Part shown: positions 1-11,196 of the stretch, one piece after another
Layout of the letters: each line of letters begins with the position of its first letter
Numbering within the stretch: position 1 is the stretch's first letter
Assembly (NCBI GenBank): GCA_019009955.1
Contig: CM032233.1
Coordinates: 129,888,501-129,952,500 of the forward strand
DNA from: Riptortus pedestris
Lineage: Eukaryota; Arthropoda; Insecta; Hemiptera; Alydidae
Reading direction: 5' to 3'
DNA: 64,000 bases
Position numbers and translations under genes: made by a program
The notes under the pieces: model-generated
Seen by the model: only the letters and a program-made list of their open reading frames with translations
The model's database searches: none
Told to the model about the DNA's origin: nothing

Positions 1-308
1 ACGAACCAGGCCTTAAAGGAAAAAAAATACTTTCTATTCCACTAAACTCACATCAATATAGGTTGTATTACAGCAGGCCAATTATTAAACTTAATAAAAT
101 TGACAATGGTAGTTAAGTAGATAAATTTACAACGTAAAAAAAGGAGAAAATGAAAACCTTGATTACGAGCTGCAATGCTCCTTGAAAATAAAGAAGAAAA
201 AAAGTTTTGTTTTTGACCCAGTAAGGTCACTTCTACGCTGCATTTTCAAAGAGTCTTAAATTGTTTTATTAATTGTTCTTGTTTGTAAGCGGGTGACTTG
301 TTGTACTG
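1..308. other. AT-rich sequence, no gene seen
   Basis: No splice-framed coding sequence, RNA gene or recognised repeat is visible here. The short open frames are low-complexity and have no family signature. Confidence 0.5.
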
Positions 309-310
309 TG

Positions 311-343
<33 letters not shown>

Positions 344-361
344 ATATATATATATATATAT

Positions 362-500
362 ACTAGCTAAGGTACCCGGCTTCGCTCGGGAAATCATTAG
401 AGGCTGAATATTGAGGGTATTTTTACAGCAAGGCTTCAATGTGTTTAATTATACTTCCCGTTTGGGCGTATTATTTTTCCATAAGGGCCAGGTAACTGTA
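362..500 (+). mobile_element. Family B repeat, 5' fragment
   Basis: It directly follows a (TA)n tract (309-361) and opens with the family B head: ACTAGCTAAGGTACCCGG, then a small hairpin (CCCGG, TTCGC loop region) and the 'gaggctgaatattgag' stretch. It then loses similarity, so it is a truncated copy. The same head occurs at 9653, 22287, 41761, 46560 and 55886. Confidence 0.7.
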
Positions 501-611
501 GGGTACTATTAGAATGGATTTTTTAATTAAAAAGGGTAAATCAAAATGAGTTCCCAATCAGTCCCTCTCTACTGTTTGACACACCGTGAATAATTCAAAT
601 CATAATCATGG

Positions 612-862
612 ATAGCATTTATTATAATTATTATTATTTATTAACGTCCACTTTTTGCAACACAGGCTAATCGGGGCGGGTTATCTACAGGTTACCACCC
701 TTCTCTAGCCAGGGTGGGATTTAGGATGTTATTTAATGAATTTCGTCACTAAATAATTTCCTTTGCCCAGGCGAGAATCAAACTCGCCACTCTAGGTTTA
801 CCATGTGAGATAAAGATCAACGCTTTAACTCGCATGACCAGCCTGAGCCCCTATTATAATTA
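612..862 (-). mobile_element. tRNA-derived SINE
   Basis: On the minus strand it begins GGGCTCAGGCTGGTCATGCG, an A-box-like segment. It is followed by the B-box-like GAGTTTGATTCTCGC, where a tRNA T-arm promoter would have GGTTCGANTCC. The body contains AGAAGGGTGGTAACCTG and CCCGATTAGCC, and the copy ends in a TAATAATAAT tail. Further copies lie at 48290-48480, 57190-57360 and 57880-57950. The tRNA of origin cannot be assigned by eye. Confidence 0.75.
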
Positions 863-865
863 AGT

Positions 866-1324
866 AGTATCTATAATGCAGATATTTTCTGTCAAACCCA
901 CTCGGAGCACACATAGTTTAGAAATAGTCGGTTGTAAGTAGAAAGAACTTCCAATAGTGCCAACATTTAACAAATAAGTTAACACAATTAATTGTGTGTA
1001 GCCTCTGTGCAACTTCCCTTTCCGCTTGAGGGCTATCAACATTGCTTTACTTAAATTAATTATTCAAAACATTAAAGAATTTGATTTTTCTAATAATTAA
1101 TTTACCCGGTGGAAATAAATAAGTGTGGTAACATAAAAATAATTGAATTTATATTCAAACAGCAAGGTGAGGGGGAAGGATCGTAGCCATAATGACATTA
1201 TCAAGTATCATTTAATAGTTATATATAGTACATAGTTGTTTCAATAAAGTCAACATATCGGAGGAAATAAGCTACTATATATCAGAATTAAAGAGTTTGA
1301 TTCCCTACTACTTCCGCTATCACT

Positions 1325-1325
<1 letters not shown>
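866..1325. other. AT-rich sequence, no gene seen
   Basis: No coding or repeat signature was recognised. It ends in the (TA)n tract at 1333-1381. Confidence 0.45.
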
Positions 1326-1332
<7 letters not shown>

Positions 1333-1387
<55 letters not shown>

Positions 1388-1496
1388 CACACACCGTCAT
1401 GTCCTAGGTAGGATTGATGAACATTTTAGGAAATCCGTCTAAAATCACTTCATGAGTACAACGTGAGTAGGTTATTTCTCTTAAGGGAAATCTACC
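1333..1496 (+). mobile_element. Family A, 3' end fragment
   Basis: This is a (TA)n tract followed by a diverged 3' end block with CCTAGGTAGGATTGATG and a terminal palindrome CTCTTAAGGGAAATCTACC. It abuts the 5' end of the next copy at about 1502, giving a head-to-tail pair. Confidence 0.75.
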
Positions 1497-1499
1497 GAA

Positions 1500-1844
1500 C
1501 GTAAAAAGTCCGTCACGCAGGGGCTGCGTAAACTAAGCAGATTTCCCTCGTGAAGATTAATAATAGATATACCTACACATTGCTGACACAACAAAACCGC
1601 GAATATTTAGTGAATAAACACAAACGGTAATAAGAAATCATTCCCCACGGCTCACAAACAATAACTTAAAATTAAATAAAAATAACGGAAAGAAAAAACA
1701 ATAACTGACACATATGAAAATCTTACATATCAATTGTATTGAAAACTATGTACTATATCTTATACTGTAATTTATAATGAATCAGAATAATTTTTATCTC
1801 AATCAATCAAATTTTAGTAATCCAGGTAATAAATTAATATTATG

Positions 1845-1894
<50 letters not shown>

Positions 1895-1974
1895 TATATA
1901 TATACACACACAGTTTTGAACGGACCTCATTTTCGTCATCTACTAGGTAGGATCGATGGACATTTTTAAAAAAA
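1500..1974 (+). mobile_element. Family A, long 5' lineage, 3' truncated
   Basis: It has the full 5' end (GTCCGTCACGCAGGGGCTGC at 1508) and the long-lineage interior (ATCAATCAAATTTTAGTA). A (TA)n tract and the GTTTTGAACGGACCTC block follow. It is cut off at about 1974 by the 5' end of the next copy, probably because that copy inserted here. Confidence 0.8.
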
Positions 1975-2681
1975 ATCCATCACGCAGGGGCTGCGTAAAC
2001 TAAGCAGATTTCCCACGTGAAGTTTTACAACAGAGAAATCTGCTTACCGGTAACACAACACCACTGTGATTAAATACAAACGTTAATTAGAAATCTTTCA
2101 GTTAATTAAAATAAATTCCCAACTGAAACAACTTCTGAATTGTAAGAATAATTTATATTTTAATAACTCAAATTTTAGTAGTCCAAGAACTAAAGAAGGA
2201 GGGGGCGGATGAACAGAACATATTTGCATAAATCTCATAAAGTAGCGAAGGTAAGGTAAGGTTAGAAACGACAGGTAAGGTTAGAAGGAGCTTCCACCTG
2301 AGCCGAGCAGTTACGGAAACGACCGACCTAATCCGAACTATACCAGACCACGTGTCCCACAGACATCATAAAATACAAATATCTCTGTTAATATTCAAGA
2401 TAGAGAATAAACGTATATAACAATATTTATAGTAAATTTAATTTGCAATAATATTGGTGTAATACAATTTTTCGATCCGACGCATAATAACGGAGATATT
2501 TCGAATTTTCAAAAATCCCCCCCTTTAAACCCCCCTCCCTCTAGTCCAATTTCAGCTATTAACGAACTTGATCTGTCTTTTTACATAAAACGGTTAAATA
2601 TCGTAACGATCAAACAAAAATTGCGACCGCTAGAGTGTTAACAGACAAATATACAGATAGATAAATAGATAAATCTATATA

Positions 2682-2731
<50 letters not shown>

Positions 2732-2856
2732 TTTTGAACGGACTTCATTTTCGTCATCTACTACGTAGGATCGATGGACATTTGAAGAAAAGTTTCGAAA
2801 ATTCCGTCATGAGTACAACCTCAATAACTGATTCCCTTAAGGGAAATCTGCTAATA
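1972..2856 (+). mobile_element. Family A, complete copy
   Basis: It runs from CATCACGCAGGGGCTGCG at 1978 to the palindrome CCCTTAAGGG and CTGCTAA at about 2856. The core includes CCGACGCATAATAACGG, the diverged GACCGCTAGAGTGTTAAC palindrome and a (TA)n tract at about 2680-2727. The sequence after it resumes a long-lineage interior, so it looks nested in an older copy. Confidence 0.85.
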
Positions 2857-2986
2857 ACTGACACACATCAGAATCTTACATCTCAATTGTATTGAAAAGT
2901 ATGTACTATATTTTATACTGTAATTTATAATGAATCAGAATCATTTTTATCTCAATCAATCAAATTTTAGTAGTCCAAGAATTTAT

Positions 2987-3074
<88 letters not shown>

Positions 3075-3197
3075 GAACGGACCTCATTTTCTTCATCTAC
3101 TATGTAGGATCGATGGACATTTGAAGAAAAATGTCAAAAACTGAGTGCGACCTCAATAAAAGGGGAGTCCCCATGTGTGTCACAGACATACACTCAA

Positions 3198-3210
<13 letters not shown>
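2857..3210 (+). mobile_element. Family A variant with alternate 3' terminus
   Basis: The interior goes from TTTTAGTAGTCCAAGAAT straight into (TA)n and (AC)n, then GTTTTGAACGGACCTC. The usual terminal palindrome is missing. After GCGACCTCAATAAAA comes GGGGAGTCCCC (itself a palindrome), ATGTGTGTCACAGACATAC and a new (TA)n tract. A second copy with the same terminus is at 3880-4060. Confidence 0.7.
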
Positions 3211-3276
<66 letters not shown>

Positions 3277-3289
3277 ACCACAAAAAAAC

Positions 3290-3879
3290 CGAACACTTCA
3301 TTTTTGTCGTATTAAAAGCTAATTTTCAGCAATTTTCTTTATGTGGGTATTCTAGTTATTACAGAGAATTTAGAGTCTACGTCCATTGAACTAATCCCTT
3401 CAGGATTAGTAAACAATTAGATAAAACTCAGATTAGATTTATTTGTCGTGAAGTTGATCTATTCTAAACTGTAAGTAGTTTTTCGCACATTTAAACATCT
3501 TTAATTATTAACCAACCATTTTCTTTAATTAATGTTTTATTTTTATTTCGGTCCAGAATAATGGGTCTTTCAAACTTAGATGGAAGGCCGGAGCTTACGT
3601 TACATTGCCGAAACGCTTGGGGTAGCGAAGTCTACCATTCACTATAATAAAAATGAAGAATAATTTTTTTTTTAAATGTGTTAATTTATCTTTTTCTTTT
3701 TTATTATTTTGTATTTTTGTGTAAATAATCAATAAAAATTATTCACTTTTGGCAGATTTTGTTTAAATAACCTATAGATTAACCAATTATTTTAATTAAA
3801 AAGATTAATATATATATATTAAGTATTTAACAAAATTATAAGACTAAATCTAAGTGTCCGGTTTTTTTTGCGGTTGAGT
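3290..3879. other. AT-rich sequence, no gene seen
   Basis: No coding or RNA signature was recognised. There is a faint helix-turn-helix-like reading at 3570-3650, but it lacks frame continuity. Confidence 0.4.
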
Positions 3880-4060
3880 GTATATATTTATATACACACA
3901 CACACACAGTTTGGAACGGACCTCATTTTCGTCATCTAATAGGTAGGATCGATGGACATTTGAAAAAAAATTAAAAAATTGCGTCATGAGTACGACCTCA
4001 ATAAAAGGGGAGTTCCCATGTGTGGCACACACATACACAGAAATACATACACATATACAT
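3880..4060 (+). mobile_element. Family A variant, alternate 3' terminus
   Basis: (AC)n leads into GTTTGGAACGGACCTC, GTAGGATCGATGGACATT and GCGTCATGAGTACGACC, then CAATAAAAGGGGAGTTCCC and ATGTGTGGCACACACATAC. This matches 3070-3210 rather than the usual palindrome end. It is followed by (TG)n. Confidence 0.7.
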
Positions 4061-4066
4061 ACATAC

Positions 4067-4100
<34 letters not shown>

Positions 4101-4439
4101 AGTGTAGTATTTGTTTATGTTTAAGAACATGAGGGATGTTGCGTCAACAAAATAATTACCTCAATCCACTTCTTTATAGGGTCAATCGGAGCCTAATGGC
4201 CCAGAAATAATTAAGTTGCTCGCATGACTGGTTTTAATTTTCTTCTTTTTTTGCTGCATTAACTAAAGCCTATCGCCTATGTTAAGGAGCAATTATTTTG
4301 TTTTTAATTTATTTTGCTAAAGGCGGCCTTAACGGAAATCAGCTATTTAGGTTAAAATGAAATGGAATGTATATATTCCCATTAAATTCTTACAAAGCCT
4401 AATAGGATATGGCAAATATTTTGGTTTTATATACAACAT
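4061..4439. other. AT-rich sequence, no gene seen
   Basis: Apart from (TG)n/(TA)n at 4067-4100, nothing was recognised. Confidence 0.4.
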
Positions 4440-4916
4440 TTACTAATTTTAACTTTTATTATATTCTTATTATGAGAAAGAATCAGATATTAAAGAAATA
4501 TTTTCCATAATATAAAAGTACAAAAAAAGGTAAGCACATGAAGGAGTAAATATACCATCCTAATAATGCAAATCACCATCGCTATCGGGTACAAAACTAA
4601 ATAAATAAAATAAAAAAATAATATAAATGTACTAGTATATAGGAAGAACATAATTTTTTTATTAAAACCATTTTAAATTATTGTCTTTATTATTAGTCTA
4701 ATGTTTATTTATGTTTGTTTATCTAATATTTATTTATGTCTTATGTTTATTAATTGTCTTTATTACTAGTATTTAATGGTTATTCGTTGTATTTAATTTT
4801 TATTTGTTGTTTCAGTATTTGTTATTTTTCTATAATTTTGTTTTCATTTTACATTGGGAAACTTTGAGCCAAATCGCCAAGATGCGGGTGCTCCTGTATA
4901 AATAAATAAATAAATA
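4440..4916 (+). mobile_element. Non-LTR retrotransposon 3' end, copy 1
   Basis: This is an AT-rich 3' UTR ending CATTTTACATTGGGAAAC, CGCCAAGATGCGGGTGCTCC and a (TAAA)n tail at 4895-4916. Two minus-strand relatives lie at 5939-6366 and 6491-7400. The last of these still carries RT C-terminal coding sequence, which identifies the family as a non-LTR element. This copy is 5'-truncated. Confidence 0.75.
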
Positions 4917-5224
4917 ATGTTATGAAGATTAATTTCTTTACATATTATTAAATAAAATTTGTTCTTATACAATGCATTCGTTATAAAATTAGCTCAAAGT
5001 CCTAAACACATTTAATAAAATCGATCAACTTCACGACTATAAATAATAAAATTATTTTTTTTTTAAATATTCTTAATAACAATGTGAATATATAACATTA
5101 TATTTTAATTTATTAGCGTGCTTTGTAATTACTTTTCAACTTCAATCTTGTCATGAGAAATAATAATGAGAAACTTGTCTCCGCCTTTAAGACAAACCAA
5201 ACCAAACCAAATCTGACACCTTGA
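4917..5224. other. AT-rich sequence, no gene seen
   Basis: Part of it (4990-5100) resembles 19040-19130 ('acacatttaataaaatc.atcaacttcac.actataaataataaa'), so it is a low-copy dispersed repeat. No gene was seen. Confidence 0.5.
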
Positions 5225-5593
5225 ATGGTCATGTGCACAGTTTTCTGGGCCAGAAAAGGCATTTTGCTCCTTGATTTTTTGCAGCGAGGCCAAACAATCA
5301 ATAAAGATGTTTATTGCGAGACGCAATACAGAATAAGCGGCGAGGAATGCTCACGAAAGGAGTTTTCATTCACGACAATGCCCGACCGCACACCCCAAAT
5401 GTGTAGAGGACACTTCTTGAGGGCTTTGGATGGGAAGTGTTTGACCATCCTCCGTACCGCCCCGACCTCGCTCCGCCTGATCATAAATTATATTTTGACC
5501 GATTTTCATGACAAGTATTTTGCAGTTTCATTAGCAGATTTCCATTTGGAAATCTTGGGGGAGGGCGGGGATTTAAATTGTACTCATTTTTGA
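5225..5593 (+). pseudogene. Mariner-family transposase fragment, frameshifted
   Basis: The first third of the frame reads TVFWARKGILLLDFL and GQTINKDVYCET, which is typical of the mariner (Tc1/mariner, DDD) catalytic domain. The frame then shifts. In the next register the DNA encodes KGVFIHDNARPHTPNV, followed by a stop, then GWEVFDHPPYRPDLAPPDH. These are the hallmark second and third catalytic-motif neighbourhoods of mariner. The N-terminal DNA-binding region is absent, and at least one frameshift and one nonsense codon break it. It is therefore a dead relic of a cut-and-paste transposase. No TIRs were recognised around it. Confidence 0.85.
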
Positions 5594-5938
5594 AAATTTG
5601 TCTCGTGTCCATCCATCCCAACTAGTAGTTGACAAAAATGAGGTCCGATCAAAACTATTACAATTCTGTAACACTCAGGTGATCGCAAGTTTTCTTTAAT
5701 CGCTACCATACGCCATATTTAAACGCTATATGTAAAACTATAGATCAAGTTCTTTCATGGCTGAAATCCAACATGTGGTAGGGGGGTGGGATTAGAAGGG
5801 AAGAAATTTAAAAAATCTCCGTTATTATGCGTCGGATCAAAAAATTGTGCAGAGCACATCTTATTGCAAATCTTACATGTATTCTCTATCTTGAATATTA
5901 AGTGATATATTTTAGTTTTTGGCCATCAGTAAATCCCA
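5594..5938 (-). mobile_element. Family A fragment, diverged
   Basis: It carries the minus-strand pieces ATGAGGTCCGATCAAAAC, GATCAAGTTCTTTCATGGC, ATCTCCGTTATTATGCG and TATCTTGAATATTAA. Both ends are missing or eroded. The non-LTR tail at 5939 interrupts it. Confidence 0.65.
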
Positions 5939-6366
5939 CTTTTTTTTTTTTTATTTATTTATACAGGAGCACCCGAATCTTGGTGATTCGGCTCAAAGTT
6001 TCACAATGTAAAATGAAAACAAAATTATAGAAAAATAACAAAACTGAAACCACAAATAAAAAATTAAATACAACAAATAATCATTAAATACTAGTAATAA
6101 AGACAATTAATAAGACATAAGACATAAACTAACATGAATAAACATTAGATAAACAAACATAAATAAATATTAGACTAGTTATAAAGACAACAATTTAAAA
6201 TGGTTTTGATAAAAAAATTATGTTATTCCTATATACTAGTACATTTATATTATTTTTTTTAAATTTTATTTATTTAGTTTTGTACCCCGATGCGATGGTG
6301 ATTTTCATTATTAGGATGATATATTTACTCCTTCATGTGCTTACCTTTTTTTTTGTACTTTTATAC
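5939..6366 (-). mobile_element. Non-LTR retrotransposon 3' end, copy 2
   Basis: On the minus strand it ends with the poly(A)-like tail at 5939-5960, next to GGTGCTCCTGTATAAAT. The body is near-collinear with 4440-4916 in opposite orientation. It is 5'-truncated at about 6366, where family A sequence begins. Confidence 0.75.
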
Positions 6367-6490
6367 CACTCAGAGCTGAACAGATAGATAGAAATAGGGT
6401 AGATTTTCAAAAATTCGAAATATCTCCGTTGTTATGCGCCGGATCGAAAAATTATCAATCAATCATCATTCAATCTTATTGCAAATGTAA
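6367..6490 (-). mobile_element. Family A fragment
   Basis: It contains AAATATCTCCGTTGTTATGC and CGGATCGAAAAATTATC. It is interrupted at about 6491 by the next non-LTR copy, so it served as the insertion target. Confidence 0.55.
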
Positions 6491-7400
6491 TGTTCTTTTT
6501 TTTTTTTATTTATACAGGAGCACCCGCATCTTTCACAATGTAAAATGAATACAAAATTATAGAAAAATAACAAAAACTGAAACAACAAATAAAAAATTAA
6601 ATACTAGTAATAAAGACAACTAAAATTATCTTAAAATGGTTTTGATAAAAAAATTATGTTATTCCTATATACTAGTACATTTATATTTTTTTTTTTCTTT
6701 ATTTAGTTTTATACCCCATAGAGATGGTGATTTGCATTATTAGGATGATATATTTACTCCTTCATGTGCTTACCTTTCCATGTACTTTTATATTATGGAA
6801 AATATTTCTTTAATATCTGATTCTTTCTCATAGCCGTGCTTTGTCCAAAGAATATAATAAAAGTTAACCCTTTTAAATCTTTTTAGGTATGCTGTAGACC
6901 TATTCTATTTTGTATTATATGTTTTTGTAAATGTTGATGTGTTTTAGATATGTTAGTATTTGTGGAATATATTGCTGCTGTCAGTTAATAGTTCTGTCAT
7001 AACGTGGGGTCATAATGTGAAGGTTTTCTCGTTGGATGCAGTCTGTCAGTATGTGTTTTATCGTTAGGTGTTTATTGCAGTATTTGCATATAGGGTTATC
7101 AGTCCTTGTCATTAAGTGTCTATGTGTCAGGTATGTGTGGCCGATCCTGAGTCTGGCAAGAACTACTTCCTCCCGTCTAGTAATCCTATGGCTCGATGGC
7201 CACTCCTTAATAGTACTTTTGATACTGCGGAGGTGGTTCTTTACTTCCATCCATTCTGATAGCCACTTGTTTAGGATTCGGTGGCGTATATGTCTCACTA
7301 TGTCTTCGTATAATAAGTTTGTTTGTGTGTATTGAGTTTGTTGAGTAATTAGTTTAGCCTGGTAGTCTGCTGTCGAACTCGTACCACTTCTACTCATGTC
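6491..7400 (-). mobile_element. 5'-truncated non-LTR retrotransposon, copy 3
   Basis: The tail lies at 6494-6510 on the left, with the 3' UTR at about 6511-6980. The C-terminal coding remnant is at 6981-7397 on the minus strand. This is the classic shape of an incomplete target-primed reverse transcription product. The target was family A sequence. Confidence 0.8.
6981..7397 (-). pseudogene. Non-LTR RT C-terminal fragment
   Basis: This is a 138-residue open frame. Its second half reads WPSSHRITRREEVVLARLRI, GHTYLTHRHLM and the zinc motif CKYCNKHLTIKHILTDC (C-x2-C-x7-H-x4-C). That combination is the region after the RNase H-like domain in I/Jockey/R1-type elements. The catalytic RT core and ORF1 are absent. 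The frame itself is intact to its stop, which suggests a fairly young truncated insertion. The exact clade is uncertain. Confidence 0.85.
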
Positions 7401-7625
7401 ATATTAACGGACAAGCTGATACTTTAATAAAAAAATATTGTTTTCATTGAACTTTTACTCGAAAATATTTATTTGAACTATACCATATTTAAACGTTTAA
7501 TTCTACAATAAAATTTATAGTCGTCAATGGCTCTAATCGGACAAGAATGTACTTCAAGAGGGTGGGTATTTTAAATTCATTATATCTCCGTTATTATGAA
7601 TTATATCGAATGATGAACCAATGTA
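7401..7625 (-). mobile_element. Family A fragment, diverged
   Basis: Recognisable pieces are TTTTCATTGAACTTTTACTC, ATATTTAAACGTTTAATTC, GTCAATGGCTCTAATCGG and ATATCTCCGTTATTATG. There are no termini. Confidence 0.55.
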
Positions 7626-8504
7626 GATGCTCTAAAAATTTTTTTTAAAAAAAGTATATAAAACAAAATAACGCAAAAGTATTCTTGAATGAATCCAAAA
7701 AAAAGTGTTTATTTCAAAAAACGTCAACATAATAAAAAAACGTTCTTAAAACTAATTAACTTTTAACTAATTACGTAGTTATTATTGGTAAAAGGAATAC
7801 ATTTTTGAACCTGCATAGCTCGATGTAAAAAAAAAAAAAAGACTGTGGTATCTTCAGGGAAGAATAATTTTGACTTAATTCTATTTAATTTTTTTTTTCT
7901 TCAGAATTCATTCCTCTTCCTATAGACTTGTTTCAAAGATAATTTCGATGTCTACAACTTTTGTCTCAGCATTTTTGAATCAAACGTGCCGTTGCTAAAA
8001 TAAAGATTTTTGCATTTTACGGCTAAAGGATATTTCAAATCAAAATATTCACCGATATAAATTGGTTTTAGAATTTGAATTTCTATAAGAGTCCGCCATA
8101 AAAAGTATGGCATTCCATTGAAATTCCAATTTTCGTTGGAGAAGTACTGGAGAAGGTTACGAGGTTAAATATGTACTGAAAAAATTCTTCTGGGGTCACA
8201 CTTCTGGTACGCCAAGTCTCAGCCTTTTATTAACACAAATGGTGATTTTAAGTGGGGTGGCACGGGAAGTTGGGACACCCCGTATAGGTCATGCAGTACT
8301 AATTCCAAGAAAACTAATTGGCACAGTTCTTGGAGTGAATTCTCCTCATTGGCCATGAGCGATTGTGTCAGCTGGTGACATTCTGCTCGATATGCCCGGC
8401 CAGTAAGGAGTACGTGGTGAGGCTCAACTCTTTGTATAGGCCGTCTTATCTTACAACCAGTAGCAAAGCCTCCAGCCTACCAATAAACTGCTATCATTTA
8501 AAAG
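7626..8504. other. AT-rich sequence, no gene seen
   Basis: Long A/T runs are present. GTTGGGACACCCCGTAT at about 8268 resembles a transposon terminal motif also present inverted at 41157 (GGGGTGTCCCAACTTTTG), but no element could be delimited. Confidence 0.4.
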
Positions 8505-8628
8505 TCCGCCCCGTTTCATTTATTAATTCCAAAAGATTAAGTTCTAACTATTAAACGCGCGCTTAAAAGTGGGCGTTTCCTCTTTACCCCACATTTTATA
8601 AATCTACTCAAAAAATAACGAATCAAGT
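8505..8628 (+). repeat. Dispersed repeat shared with 24195-24310
   Basis: Both copies contain TTTATTAATTCCAAAA, ATTAAACGCGCG and GGCGTTTCCTCTTTAC in the same order and orientation, over about 120 bp. Family unknown. Confidence 0.7.
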
Positions 8629-8637
8629 GTACTTGTA

Positions 8638-8713
8638 ATTTTAGCAGATTTCCCGTAAGGGAAATCAGCTATTGAGTTCGTACTCATGACGCGATTTTCG
8701 AAAAATGCCGTTC

Positions 8714-8780
<67 letters not shown>

Positions 8781-9172
8781 CCTGTTAACGCTCTAGCGGT
8801 CGAAATTTTTGTTTGATCATTACCAAACTCGATATTTAATCGTTTTATGTAAAAAGAAAGATCAAGTTCGTTAATGGCTGAAATAGGACCAGTGGAAAGG
8901 GGTGGGTAGAGGGGGATTTTTGAAAATTCGAAATATCTCCGTTGTTATGCGTCGGATCGAAAAATTGTATTGAATCAATCTTATTTCAAATTTAATTAAC
9001 TATAAATATTGTTCGATACATTTATTCTGTATCTTGAATATTAACTGTATTTGTATTGTGTGTGGTCGGCTATGTTCGGGACTCTCCGCCAAAAGCTAGT
9101 ACGGCCGTTTCCGTAACTATTTGTCTCGTAGGTTTAGAGAGATTCCTTACTACTTTTTTTTTAAATATTTTA
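8638..9172 (-). mobile_element. Family A, near-complete, eroded 5' end
   Basis: The 3' terminus is TTAGCAGATTTCCCGTAAGG at about 8641. After an unusually abrupt join, the (TA)n core (8719-8776) is followed by CTCTAGCGGTCG and GTCGGATCGAAAAATTG, then the lineage segment CCAAAAGCTAGTACGGCCG. The 5' end hairpin is not present before the next, oppositely oriented copy. Confidence 0.8.
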
Positions 9173-9182
9173 AAAAATAGTC

Positions 9183-10956
9183 TCTTGACGTTTTACAATA
9201 GAGAAATCTACATACTGGTAACACCACCGTGAATATTAAGTAATTAAATAAAAGTAATAATGAGAAATTATTCAATCACATTAATACCACAAAACGAAGT
9301 ATCTGAATCGTAATCAAAGAGGTCAGCCAACCTCTAAGAGCTGAATACAAAGAAATATTTTTGATCGGAAAGAAAAGCAATTGCTGAAATATATTTGAAT
9401 AAAATATATTAATTTTATAGAAAACTATTTAATTATGCTTCAATAATCAAGATGGCGAAAATACGTACATAACAACATTTATAGAACATTTAAATAAGAT
9501 TTGTACTATACAAATTTTCGATTCGACGTACAATAACAGAGAGATTAAGAACTTTCGAAATTCGTCCCCTCTAAACCTACCCCCTCCCACAATTCGGATT
9601 TGAGCCGTTAACGAACTTAATGTTTATATACATATAAATATATATACTAGCTCAGATACCCGGCTTCGCCCGGGAATTGATTTGAGGCTGGATGGTGATG
9701 GTATTTTTTTGGCAAGGCTTTACTTTGCACAATATTTTGACATTTACCCTTCCCAGTGTTTAGGGTTAATACCCGTCGTTTCTGTGGATTTGTTAATAAT
9801 TTTGACATTTACCCTTCCCAGTGTTTAGGGTTAATACCCGTCGTTTCTGTGGATTTGTAATTGCTAATGTAAGACTTCACTGTCCTCCATATTGTCATAT
9901 TTCCCGTTTCCTGTGCATTATGAACAGATATAAATTATTAAGGACAATATATTTATATACATTTGAATAAATTTATATATTTTATATACCTCATAGTTAA
10001 ATATTGGAATGAATTTTATATACATATAAATATTTCTACGAAAATTACTTGCACCACACATTGTTCCTGGAGAAATGTATAAAACAAAAGTTAATATAAT
10101 AACAAAGTAAACGTCTTTTGTTATTTGCATGTTTGTCGAAAAGCAAATTTAAAAAGAAATATAGCGAAATTTTATTTCAGGCCGCCCATATAAACCCCAC
10201 ACCCGTTCTAACTTAAAAAATTTAATATAGCTAATATTCAACGTAGAATAAATGCTAATAGACATACCGAGATTTTTTAAGTTCGGTTTAATCGTTAGTG
10301 CCCAATGAAATAGTTGTCTCTCGCTTTAGTTAATAGTGTATATCTCGTTTATACTTTGTTAAAGCAAAAATGAAATTATGACTAAAGTTATTAAATAACA
10401 AAATTAAACAACTTTGTTAGTTCATAATTTGCCGAAAAACGAATACAAAACGAATCCGCTATTTTTAAAGTTGGGTTATGTAATATACACACCAAGTTCA
10501 TAAATTCGGTTCAAGCGATTTATGCGTGAAAAGGCAAAATGATATGACTAAATTTACTCTAAATAACAAAATAAACAACTTTTGTTACGTTCATATTTGC
10601 CGATAAAACGAATACAATAACGAAATACCGCTATTTTAAAGTTGGGTTGTAGTAATATACACACCAAGTTTCATAAATTCGTTCAACGTTTATACGTGAA
10701 AAGGTAACAAACAAACAAACAAACTCAAGAAAAAAATGCAGTTATGTTTATGACACGTGAAACAAAAGTTATTTGAAATTTCGCGAAAAAATAATGTACA
10801 GATATATATATATTATATATATATATAGATCATACAATTTTGAAGGGACTTCATTTTCGTCACCTAACTTGGTTGTGTAGGATCGCTGGACATTAGAAGA
10901 AATGTTTCGAAAATCGCGTCATGAGTACATCCTCAAATAGCTGATTTCCCTTAAAT
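9183..10956 (+). mobile_element. Family A copy split by a family B insertion
   Basis: The left part (9183-9650) has TTTTACAATAGAGAAATC, CATACTGGTAACACCACC and GAGCCGTTAACGAAC. The right part (10816-10956) has ATTTTGAAGGGACTTC, CGCGTCATGAGTACATCC and GATTTCCCTTAAATG. The two halves rejoin across the family B copy at 9653-10812. The extreme 5' hairpin is missing. Confidence 0.75.
9653..10812 (+). mobile_element. Family B, near-full-length
   Basis: It opens ACTAGCTCAGATACCCGGC, contains repeated ACAAAAGTTA...AACTTTTGTTA inverted motifs, and closes GTGAAAAGGTAACAAACAAA, GTGAAACAAAAGTTATT, then (TA)n. There is no open frame of note, so it is non-autonomous. A 65-bp direct duplication (9736-9865, around CCAGTGTTTAGGGTTAAT) is private to this copy. 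Confidence 0.75.
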
Positions 10957-11059
10957 GGCAGGGACGGGGGTTCATTAGAAATAATTTCTATTTTTCTTTT
11001 TTTCTAGAAAAGAATATTTCATGAAAAGCCTTATTCCAAGGTCAAATAACTTATATTGT

Positions 11060-11196
11060 TTTATATATATAAAATTTTGATCGGATCTTATTTTGTCATC
11101 ACCTGGGTAGGATCGGTGGACGTTCGAGGAAATTTTTCCTAAATCCGTCATGAGTACACCCTCAATAGCTGAGGTCCCATAAGGGAATTCTACCAA
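11060..11196 (+). mobile_element. Family A, 3' end fragment
   Basis: It has CACCTGGGTAGGATCGGTGG, CCGTCATGAGTACACCC, then CCCATAAGGGAATTCTACC, a decayed terminal palindrome. Confidence 0.7.

Noticed and set aside
829..862. Functional tRNA gene at the SINE head
   Set aside because: A- and B-box-like motifs exist, but no cloverleaf with matching acceptor arms could be drawn; the other copies are SINE-like with tails.
2215..2290. AGGTAAGGTTAG repeats as an insect telomere (TTAGG) relic
   Set aside because: Only two or three imperfect occurrences, with no TTAGG periodicity.
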